From NCBI GenBank assembly GCA_030435675.1, contig CM059625.1:12152001-12216000 (forward strand): a stretch of DNA of 64,000 nt, read 5' to 3'. Below are positions 24,171 to 35,866 of this stretch, in pieces. The DNA comes from Steinernema hermaphroditum. Taxonomy: Eukaryota; Nematoda; Chromadorea; Rhabditida; Steinernematidae. Positions within the stretch are counted from its first letter, which is position 1. Each line of letters starts with the position of its first letter. Below the pieces are notes generated by a model. The model was not told the DNA's origin, searched no databases, and saw only the letters and a program-made list of their open reading frames with translations. Position numbers and translations under genes: made by a program.

Positions 24171-27100
24171 TTTGCATCATGTCACTCACTGAGGCGACGT
24201 GAGGGGCGAGAGATGATGGATTGACCGCCAGCATCAGTTTTCAGTTTGTATGTGTTCGGATGAGTGAAAAACGGAACACTTCGAAGCTTATCTCAAGGCT
24301 CGCGCGAAAGCTTCTGCCTCATCCTGAGACGATGATGCGACTTGTCAGGCAAGTGCGCCGGCTCAATAGCTGACACTCAACGCCACCTTTGTTGCGCACC
24401 ACTTCTTCATCTTCTGAATTTTCCGCAAAGTGTACTCAAGTATGCTGTGGAGGGGGTCGGGTCGCACCCATTGAAATGCAGAAACACTTAACCGCTATCG
24501 CATCCAACACTTACGAGGCAAGAAGAAAAGTGTTGAGCAAACAATCGCTGGAATGAATCCTCTCGACATTTCCAAACATCATCAGCTGACATGTAATCGA
24601 GCCTTTCGCGCCCCTTTTTCGGCCCATAATTGGTGCGATGCGCAGAGATCGCCGACGTCCTGATTTGAAACCGATCCGTCGCACAGCTGCTCGCCGAAAT
24701 GTTGCCATTTGGCGGAAGCAGCTGCAGAAGTCTTATTTAAAGGACAGAAAAAGATTTTTCTTTCGCTACCGTAGCTCAATGGAATGTTGCGAACCGATGA
24801 ATGTCCCCAGAGCTGACAAAGGGCCTTCCATCCATTCACACAGTTCTTCTGTCCTTTCACTGTGCATCCTTTTCATTTTTACGATTTTGTACCGACCGAC
24901 CGTCGTCGCCTTTGCCCTCGCCGCCTGTCTCTTCTCCCACGAGGAAGCGGCTACTTATACAGCTGATAACGATAAGGGCCTCTTTATGGTTCGCCGCTTC
25001 TTAAGCCCTCTGGATCGGCCGGCTGCTGATCGTCGGGAATACAAAAGCCGCGACTAGGGAGATGCGGTGGTGGGTGCCCAGAGGCGTCGTTTATCTGCGC
25101 CGAAGACGGGCGCTGATTTATGGCCGAATGGTCGGTAGGGTAAAAACATTAACGCTACGGACAATAAAACATTGCCGCGATCACATACGATCGCTGGAGA
25201 AGAAACACGGAGAAATTATGGCGTCGTAAAACTGTTTATCGAAGGACCCACACCGATATAGGATGATGCGACATCGGCGAAGACGGAAAGAAGAAAAGAA
25301 CGGGTCTGTTTGTTGGCGCGTGAACGCTGCAAGGCCCATTAAAGAGGGTTCGACAATTGGCCCATAAAACACCCCTAAATTACCACCATCAAGGGCTCTT
25401 TTAAGTGGTCAAAAGTTTCAGGAACGAAACGATCTCACTAGCGGTACTTGCAAAAGTTCAAAAAGATTGAATTCCTGGCGTTCCTCCTTGCTTTATGGTC
25501 TGTCAAAAGGTGTTAAAGAACTCGACGGGACGAACTTAAGAAGCTCCTTTGGTCATGTACTCAAGCAAATCCGTGCGCCGCCATCAATCACACCCATCAA
25601 TTACCGTAGTGCCCGCTTGCGCAGATCTTGATTGACAACCGTTGGCGGCAAATTCAAAAGTGCCTTTGACGCGACAAATGTAATTCATCATTGCGAAGTC
25701 ATCAACTGTTTGTGAGAGGCGCGATTCGCGCACAAATCTCTGCCCGACGCACGCACTCTCCATCGTCTCTAGCCCGTCTCCGGCGCTCTCGCCGCCAACG
25801 CTGCCTCGCCGATTGGCCGGACACCCGCCCGCTTGTCGGCAATCACTTTGAGCGCTCGGAAAATTTATTACGGTTTTTATTGGCGCGTCCGGAAATTAAT
25901 GTTTTCGTGCACCGAAAAGAAGCGGCCGAGGGAAACAGACCGAACGAATCCTGTAGCGCACTTCCTTTGAGGGCGTTTTCGAAGCATTCAGGAGATCATA
26001 ACGCACCGAGATGGCTACCGTATCCCGAACGCCTAAGCCACAGCTACCGTATGGTAGTGGGACATATGGGTTGGTGGTCGCTTCGGGTAAAATTATGTAC
26101 AAGCATATGTTGTCGATCGTGCCACTCAAGGCTTCCTGGCAATCTTCTCGCCCTCTGTGTCGTCTCATCGCATTATGCAAATGTGGCGCCGTAATTTCGG
26201 TCTAATGAAACACTTCCAGATCGCTGATTAGGATAATTGCGAGATGAGATGCGGAAAGGAGGAAAAAGGCCGTTCAAGCGTGTACGAGACATAGCTCAGA
26301 TGAGCTCGGGGATTTGCTTTTCGACATATCGGCACAGTCGAAGGGAACGATTAATATTTGAACTAAATTCGATGCGACTCTCACGCGAAATCGTCTTCTC
26401 GAGCGGCAGCCTGTGATGGATGCGTGTGAGAACCTGAAGAAGGATTTGACGTTGCGACTTGGGTGACGAATGACTTCTCCGCTGCTCGGAGCGTTCGGTT
26501 CCGATGTCCGGACGATGAGTAATTGCGAGAGTCATCCTCCTCTGTCGGCCACTGCGCATTTGTTGGGAAAACAGAGAGCGGCAAACAGTGCAGGCGGTCG
26601 TCTTCAAAGGGACAAAAAACGCCACAAAGGCCGTTAAGCGTTATTAATGTGCGAGCGAAGTGAGTTTCCAACAATAACTGTTCCCGGAGGTCATTTTTTA
26701 ATCTTTATATTTATAGCTCTTCTCGTTTAACGATCACACAAACATGGCATTCTGAGCGGCTGCTCGGCTTCTTTTATTGCTCATTCGTTGTCAGTGCATT
26801 TCAAAGGCCGTATTCTGTCACGAGCCGCACAACTTTTGTTTTGTCAAAGAGAAGAAGACCATTTTTGCGATTACCATAAGCAGCCGGTGTCCTTTGCCGG
26901 CGGTCACGTGGAAAGGACGAACTTAAGTGGCTATAAAGCGTGTTTATGAGTGTGAGAAAGAGGACTCATTGCGCTAATCCCCTAAGTAAACGGCATTTGC
27001 ATATGTTCCGCAACGTTGCTTTTATGTTGTAGATTCCACAAGACAAGTGCCCTAATTTGCATATTTTCGCAACAAACGGGAGTGGAAGCGAGCTGAACGA

Positions 27101-27609
27101 TGGGGGATCGGAAATTCGCTGCAAACCCATTAACTTGTAACTGCGTATGGGAGACGGTGGTTGATTAATGATAAGAGGCGAGTGAGGTCGGTGCATTCAT
27201 CACCGGAATAGTCATTAGCATCGTCGAGTCAGTCACTCACTTTCCCCCACGGCGGCCATCAGTCAAACGGATTCGCTGCCCGAACACAGCACATCCATTC
27301 AAACCGCTGGCAATTCGTGGCCAAGGGACATTTTTCATCTCCTCTGATCGGCCGCCACCGCCGCCACCACACGAAGCCGCTACGGCGGCTACCGTTTTTC
27401 CGCTCACCGTTCACACTTCTACCGTAGCAACAGGCGAGACGTCCGTTCCTGCGCCTGCTCCGCTGCGCCCTTCGGCGATCGGCGGCGGCGGATGAACCGG
27501 CCTCATGAATCGCCTCGACAAATGAGAGTTTATTACTTTCTTTAATTACCAACAATAAAATTAATCGCACAGTTATTGCGTATGGAGCAAAACGGGCGAC
27601 GATCTGCCG

Positions 27610-27630
27610 CCCATAAAACTACTTTATGGG
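27610..27630. repeat. inverted repeat CCCATAAA-5 nt-TTTATGGG
   Basis: A perfect 8-base inverted repeat with a 5-base spacer (ACTAC). Each arm is a Caudal/posterior-Hox-type TTTATGG core. It could bind a homeodomain dimer; a stem of this size is too short to be a terminator or miRNA precursor. Confidence 0.5.
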
Positions 27631-30600
27631 GTGCAATCAAATTTTATATCGTCTTTGCACGGGTTTTGTTAACCGACGTCCGCCCGGAGCAATTAGAGGA
27701 GAACGTGTGAATAATACCATCGGTCCACTCGAGGAGGCTCTGTCCGAGTTCCGGGGACCGCCGAAAGGGGTTGTTTTTCGCAATCGTAAAACGGACGGTC
27801 GATCGGTTGCAGATCAAAGGGGCGATGGGTCTACCGACGCCAAAGACGATCATCGCTCTTCTGAGGCGCACGGCCCAACACAAAATAGCCTAAAAACATA
27901 ATTGATGTTGGCATTCTGGAAGCTCGACGCCTGTTTGCTGTGATTTGGCGCAGTCCCGCGCACATCGGCTCTTCTTTTGATTTGTCAATAGTAATTAGTT
28001 GTGCGATCAGCGGCGCTCTTTGAACACCGCGTCTTGCTACGGTCGATTCGCGCGCTGACTGACGGCATGCAAATACGACGACAGGCGATGATCGTGAACC
28101 TGAGACGATCGTCCGCTTGCGGTACGCGGCAGGGAGCGGAAGACCAGGCGCAACTGTGTCTAATTCCCAATTGTGACAATCGCTGTGACAACCGAATTGA
28201 ACCTAACCGACTTCGACAGCGCAAGAAGTTGCACGGACCACGGCGAGGCGAACTTTGCTTCGGAAACACTGTTTTTAAGTGTTCGAGTACCGATTAGAGA
28301 AATTAAAATTGATGGATACATGGACGGCAAATTGAGCAAAGAAGCGAAAACCAGATTCCGCTTGAACGCGCTTGAATCTAATTTGTTTATGGAACGGTTC
28401 TCTAATTCCTACGGTCATTTCGGTTACACTCCATTTCTCAACACGAAACCTGGAACATACCGAGCATATTTCACCCGAGAGTATACTTGAAAATAGTCTA
28501 AAAATATATTATTTTGCAATATTGTGCGTGGAAATGTTTGACAACATAAACGATTATCCATGCGAATGTCCATCAAATATTGTAGCGCTGTTTCTATGTG
28601 GACTAATCAACAGAATCACGGCGAAATTCGAATTATTACTTAAATCATTACTTCGAATTGCAAGTGTGTATCTAAAGAGAGTAATTCACGTTTGTAAGGC
28701 AAATGTATGTCGCATAAAATCCGTGTCAAACAACCCTCTATATGTGGTTTTCTTGAATCGTAAATGAGCGATCGTTTTCTTCCGCATCACGGCGAAGTGT
28801 TCTGATGTCCTCGAGAGCCGTGTTTCGCTTTACGAGATAACGACTGTTTACTATCGGTAAAAGGCATACATAAATTTTATTGATATTAAAGTTTTAACAG
28901 CCGCCGTCAGAAGCGCTGCTGATAACTGCAATCAGTGCCTTAAAGCATCCGAAAATAGCAATTTATAGCCACCGAATTGATAATGCCGACGTGTGTACTG
29001 GCCGGAGGGGCCGGAAGACGATGAACTGGAGCAGTCCAAAGAATGACAGTTCAAACGAGCAAAAGTGTGTCATGTGGGACACAAAACGATAAATCGACAG
29101 TTACGACTTTTCTGAAAATATTCTGATGCGATTATTTTTTTAGAAGTTTCACGTTTGAGGGTGATGTCGTAGAGCAGTTGTGAAATACATTCTATTTTCA
29201 GAGTTGCACTAAGGCTAATCCGGATTTTCGGATGAAAAACGGAAATGGATTATCGAGCCATGACTCTTCGAGCACCACTAAAGTGTTTCTACGTACGGTG
29301 TGTTGTACGGGGGAATGAAAAGAATCCACGACAAATCCCGACGAAAAAAAGGGGGAAACAGAAAAGGTTGAAAAAGGAGCAAAGTTTTTGCCAAGTAAAC
29401 GCTTCATTGACGTAAAATGGCTAGAACATCGAAGTCAAGCGTCATTTGCAAATTTTTGTTTTGCCATTATAGCCCGTTTGGTCCTGAGATCGAGGAGGCT
29501 TTTATTACGTAAGATATCCATCGCTAGGAGCGTACAAAAAGTTTCATTTCAAATAGAACCAGCTTGCCGTATTCCGTCATTTCTGGGCCTTCCCTATCCC
29601 ATCGTTCCTCGTCATGTAGAGTCTTAGTTCCGCTTCGTGAATTCCGACTGCTACCAACACACCAACTTTTTTTAGCAGATAAATGAGAGCTAATTAAGAC
29701 AAAAGATGGATAGCTACAAGGGCACATTTGTAGTGGAACGGCTCTTCGGTGAAGCACGAAATGTCAGTTACCTGACACCTGACCTTGAAAAATGGGATGC
29801 GAAAGAGTGACAGTTGGTGTTTTTCAATTGTTCCCTGTTCGCTTTGAGTCAGAACTCTTTAATTGTATTTACGCTGTTGAAACAGATTCGATAGAACAAC
29901 ACATTTGTCACCGTGAAGGGAGAAGACAATTTGGTGATAATCAATCACGTCGTGCCAAATGTCAGAGTTGAGAGTACGCCGGGGGCTCGAAGAAGAAGGA
30001 GATGACGGCGAAGGAGACATCGCTCCTCCGATCCACAAGTTGTCTCATACATCTTGCCGATGTGGAATGTTTTATTTTGCTGTTTACTGTTGATGTCGAC
30101 GTCCACAGTCAGACGGATCACATACAAAAGGACCGGCTAGGCCGATGCCGACGAGACTTTTCGGTTGTGGGACACTGTAATAGCTGATGCTTTAAAACAA
30201 TTCAGAAGTGATTTGTTGTTGCTACAACGTTGACATGCCAAAAACTGGTTCTTCTACCGCTCAAAATGTTACATCTCTAAACTGAAATACACAAACATTG
30301 GAGATGCGCAACGAATGAAAAACAGCGTTTCTCAAAATAATCATTTTCCACACAGCAATGCATAGCAGGCTACATATCCTTCGCGGTTCTATTTCATAGA
30401 CGTCGATCTTGTCTGTCATCTTGTGTCGAACAGAACGGCATTGACAAGGCATTACGGTAGAGCGGAAATTAATGGCGCCGTCGTCCATTTTTTATGCAAA
30501 AGGTCCTCCGTTTTACACCTGCCTGGAACTTCCACAGAGTGATTTATGCGCTGAATAAGAACGATGTTTTTGGTCGAGAATCTGAGGGAGAGTCTGAAAA

Positions 30601-33600
30601 TGATTAATTGATCTTAACAGAATCTGCTAGATGAATAATGGCACTGCACTTTATATTTCTTGTCCGTCGGCTTTGCAATAGCGTTCGGGTAGGCATTAAA
30701 ATGTAGTTGTTTGGCCATAAAGACAATGATCGGAAGAAACAGGAATAACAAACATCAATGCTTAGAAATTTTTGAACTGAAACGTTACTAACTGGAAAGA
30801 TAGCGATGTTTTACATTCCTTCTACTCCTCAGCCGACAGTGTCTTTATTGTTTATTGAATGCAACTTTGATTTGTTATTTCCTTCTGCACTCAGAAATAT
30901 TTGTCATAAGGATTAATGTCCACTATTCAGCTGTTGTGCATTCTTTCTGAATCTGCCGCTTGATTAAGGTCGACCAATTAGTTGTCAGGCCTCAGTAAAT
31001 AGGCGGAACAGATCTCGCGTTCGAATTTAATGGCCCATTTTGCGACCATAAAAATGTTGTGAGTTGCGCACAAGCGGTCGAGAAGCCGCCATGTTAACCT
31101 TGGACATCATCTGTCTGTCTTCTGATAGCATCAGCAGCGAGCGTTCGAGAGCGACAGAAGTACGACGCCGCCACCGACGATCGAGCATCAGATAGAATCC
31201 GAGAGTGAGAAAAGCGGCTGGCACCCATAAATTTTCCTTGTTATCATTTGCGATCGTAAAACATGCGACAATTCCTATCTGTCGTCGGCAGTTCGCGCGA
31301 GCGGAGGGCGAAGAACTCAAACGGATGCCGCACATGAAATACCGTTTAACGACTGCGATTGCCGCAAGCGACGGGTCAATAAAATTTTCGGCCATTTTAT
31401 TTTACGACCTTCTTTGTTGCAACTCGCCGGCGACCGGCGGCCGCCAGGCTTCGAAGACGTGTGGCGACGGTGACGCCGACTTTAAGTGGGGCCTAATGCT
31501 CAAGATTTAGTGCTTTCTTTAATGGGTAATGGCAGTTTGGTGATTGGAGATTTTCCCATCGGAAAGTCTGGGAAAGAGTCGTTCTAAAAGGAAGAGCGAG
31601 ACCACACGGATGACTTGCAGTATCCACGGAGAATATGTAAACACTCTTCATGAAAACAGACGCACCATAAACAAACCGTCTTCGTAAACATACTGCCACA
31701 GAAATAAACGATGAATTAAACAACACTATGAAATAATAGCGAATTGACCTCACTTATAGAACATCTTGTACCATAATATGTTTAACGTTTCCGAAAACCG
31801 TTTTTTACTTGCAACATGATATATTGAATACAAGTGCGTCTCTCTCCGAAGTCCCAATCAAAGCGCTTGTTATAATACATTGCGTGATTCATGTAATTGG
31901 TCTTTATTAGCGTAATCTTCTGCTCCTCTTTAACTCCTCCTTTCAAACCGATGATGTCAAAGGCATATGTGGCGAGCGATAAATGTAGATGACATCATAA
32001 GATGCATCCTTAGAATTGATAATAATTGTGAGAAGAAATATATCGATCCTTGTCATAAATTCGGCTGATAAATTACTGCTTTGCTCTGTTCCAGGTCCCC
32101 TCATAAATCATCAATTGTAATAATTCATTCAAGATCGTTCGTCCGGTCGGCGCGGCCACCGGCGCACCCGGGACTTGCCGTCACCTTCTGGGTGCCGATG
32201 CCTTCTGTTTAGAACGAAAACAGCCAAACTGGCATGCTTGCTTGAAAGTGAACGGATTCCGCTAAACATGACGCGCGGCGGAAACGGTTTCTCAACCATC
32301 GATGTCGGAGTTAAAAGAAAAATCGAGATGGATGTTTTGGTGTCTTCATTACCCTCATCCATCACCAGCAGGTCCAATACATCGCTCGTTTATCGAATAT
32401 CTTTCCTTTTTGCGCACATTGACCGAGTCGAATTGGGGCTATCAATTCCCAATTCACAACCTGTCCTTACAGTTCCTATTATTTTCAATTCATTTGCTCT
32501 ACAATGTTAGTGCAACAGCGCATATCCTCAAGGGACCGTTTGTTTGCTTGTTTGTAGCAGTCATAAGTTGGAAATCCCGTCATTGGTGGAAACATTTACA
32601 GATGTAAGATGCTCGCAAAAAGACAGAGATATGAAGGGCGGATGCAATGTCATTTTGGCGCACAATACTAAACGCGTAATACCTAACGATATACGATTGG
32701 AGCTATATGGAGCCAAACATGATGTGCGATTCGTGGCGAAGTAACCATATCACATCACCTTCCGAGTTTGGATTGCACAGATTTAGATTTCCATAGCTGT
32801 CATTGACTCAGTGCAGCAGAGCATAAATGGGACTGTTTACAAACTTAGAGATCAGTTCTGCACCGTGATCAGACATCTGCGGGCGTAGCGTTCGCGAAGA
32901 AGCGCCAAATGTTATGATGCATCGGTCGTTCGTCGTTCCTCTCGGCCTATAGACAATTCGTACAACGATGGTTCTTCCGCGTCACAGCATACAAACAAAG
33001 TCGTAGTCGTTAGTTTGTCAAATCTAACGGCTTCCTTAAGAACCGTAATTTGTCTATCGCTGGATGAAGGTGCTAGCCCCGAAGACGTTCTTAGTTCCCA
33101 TGGCGTTTTTGGTCATTTGAAAAAAGTCCGATTTCGGAAAGGTCGTTAGTTGAATGTTGAGAAAAGAGACACTTGGAATATGTGCCCAACGATTAATGAT
33201 TCAATTGAGAAAGACATGAGAACGAGTTAGAGGCGTCGTCTTCTACGCCATTCGAATTCATAGCCTTACAACACAAGCAAAAAGTCAGCAGAAAAGATAG
33301 TTCTGATTCAATTCAAAAATAAGTGCTTATTCATTTCATTTTGCCCGATTTTTACCCGCACGGCGTTCTTTGCACTAACTTTTGATCGACTATTAGGGAT
33401 TCTGATTAGAGAAACCGTGAAAACTTGTTCTCGTGTGCACTAACCTATTCTGTTAAATTTAGACGTCGTTCCATTACCGATATATCACTTTTTACACGGA
33501 TTCTCTGATGGTGATGACGAGATGACAGGTGAAAACGCGTTTCGAAAGATTATAAAGCAGGAAACCAGTTCTCTGCTTGATTAAGTGCACTTTTTCCTTG

Positions 33601-33830
33601 GAAGCCAATAAATCTTATACTCTTATATTCACAGAACCACTCACTAGAATCTGTCATGGCTCATATATACAGTCATCAAAAACTGTTTACTAATGCCTCT
33701 ACATTGCGTCTTTTATTAAATCGAGTCGTCTTTCCTGTCCGATAAACGCGGAGGGCGCACAGTCATATGGTAAAGCGCAGATCCAGCAGACGACCAAAAC
33801 AAGTTCGGCAGGTCGACAGTGTCCTCAAGC

Positions 33831-33846
33831 CTCTCTCTCTCTCTCT
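33831..33846 (+). repeat. (CT)n microsatellite
   Basis: Eight consecutive CT dinucleotides in non-coding DNA. Confidence 0.85.
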
Positions 33847-35866
33847 GTGGCACTTAGTTTATGTGTGTCCGTGAAAAAGCGTTGTGGATAGTACTGGCCG
33901 AATATATGCCTTTGCAATTCGAAAATACTGACTTATCTCCATGCTTCATTTCTGACAACACAACGCAGAACCATACATCAATTTCATTCTTCATCCTTTT
34001 TGTTCACCCTCTGCAAATGTTCAATTCTGAAACACCCAAGTGACCGACGGCAACTCAAAAACGTTTGATCAAACGGCGTTTCATAACACACTTCGCTCTG
34101 ATAAGTTTGATTTAGCATTCAAGTAATACGTTTCCAATCAACGATAAGTCGATCCGATTGCAACGGCAATCTGCGCCATTGCAATTTCTTACTCACAGTA
34201 GTGACCGACATCACTTTTACGATTGTGAAGTCGTAAATTCGGCACATCGCTCTTTCGACAAATGGTTATAAAAAGGGATTTATGGAGAAGATGAGGCCAG
34301 GTATTCGCACTCATCTATCTCCTTTTTATGTCTTTGGCGGACAGGAACCTTTCGGCAAACCGCTGTTAAAGATTTAAGGCAGCGCCGCTCCTCCAGTGTG
34401 ACACCGGCTGAAAGCGGCAGACAATGCAGGCCTTTAATAAGATACCGTCAGTCAACAAATTAACGGCAAACAAAGTGATGAGCTTTTGCAAACAAAGAGA
34501 ACACAGACTGCGTTTGTTATTGTGCCGGATCGCACTGAGCCGAAAGTGAGAACGCAAATATTGCGATATACCGTTTCCGTCGACAAACGGCAATGCAAAC
34601 AACCACAACTTCCTAAAGTTGCTAAAGATTCTGCGGGCTGATGACCGGCCACAATTGTAGGGACCTATTTGGACGCGAGAGGCCTAGAGATGAAGAAAAT
34701 ATGAAAAGCTTGATTCTTTGGCAAAGGCAAAGTAACATCGCTTTCTTCTGAATGAGCACTCCTATATTTCTGTAGTCGAATGTCACTCCACTATCTTCGT
34801 TTCGCCGACTCATCTGCACCACTCTACAGGCATGTGACCCGAAAAGCGTTTTGAATTCGTTGGCATGGTTCATAAGGGAAAAAATACCAACGAATTACAT
34901 CAATCATCAACGTACGGCTTTTGCAAATCTCTAGTGCAGGGCGTGTTGTTCTCTAGGATGTCTTCTCCAAGATTGAATCTTTGCAAGACGGAAAAAGATA
35001 CTTTTCGAATACTGTGCTTAGTTTACCATTCCGTTGAAGGGAGCCCCGAGGTAAAGTGGTGGTTTAATATGTTTTCACATTACCTAATATTATCACAGTT
35101 TTAGTGAATTCCACTGTGAATCTTCATGTAAGTTTTACATGTTTATCACCAGATTCCCGGAAATTTTCGAGTTTGCAAGGGTCCCTTGTGCAAGCTTGAA
35201 CCATTAATTTAAGATTCATTTTCAGTCGCTCGTTCGGATTCCAAAATAGACAAATCAGTGGATGGTGTTACGTTGATCCACGGAATAACGTTCATAATCG
35301 CACCTTTAAGTGCCCTTTTACAAACGAATGTATCCGCTACTTTACAGCTCGAATTACAGTACTTCTATCGTACATTATCGAGTGATATCGTTCGCGAAAT
35401 GTATGCCAACTGTATTACCTCTTAAGCATGTGTGGATCACTCAGCTAACAGTTAACTTACAACGGATGCGTGATAATGTCGTGTTAAGGGTAGGGGTACA
35501 TGTACTAAATTATCTTTCTCTGACATAATTTGTGTAGATACAGAGTATTTGCCTCACGTTTGTCACCTTTCATATCACACTTCTATTTATAAACAAAACA
35601 CAGTATAATACAGGAACTAGATATAATGTCCACCCGAACGGAGACCACGCAGAGCCGCGAAGTCCACGATTCACAACACTTGTACACCAGCATTGCCACT
35701 AGCGGAATGTCTTACTTTTGCCACTGAGGAGACGTTATGCATAAGACACAAGGAGGTACGCAAGAAACGAACGAGGCAAATGTACAGTCACTTATGAAAC
35801 AGAAAGATCACGGGGAATCAGCAGATCAACAAGAAGAGTCCCGTTTGAGGAGAGGACAACACCCGT

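Larger units (their letters stand above)
23044..35866. other. gene-poor region downstream of the zinc-finger gene
   Basis: About 12.8 kb without a supported gene. The first 370 bases are the 3' UTR of the zinc-finger gene. The rest contains recurrent homeodomain-type motifs: TGATTNATG at 23840, 25114, 25581 (minus), 27162, 30540, 31885 and 32101 (minus), a cluster of GATTA/TAATCC cores at 23985-24170, and an inverted repeat at 27610. The longest frame (25691-26194, 167 codons) has biased, low-information sequence and no domain. Confidence 0.45.

Noticed and set aside
25691..26194. 167-codon plus-strand open frame
   Set aside because: Composition is Arg/Ser/Pro rich with no domain, overlaps other frames, and the surroundings look regulatory; likely chance in a GC-richer patch.
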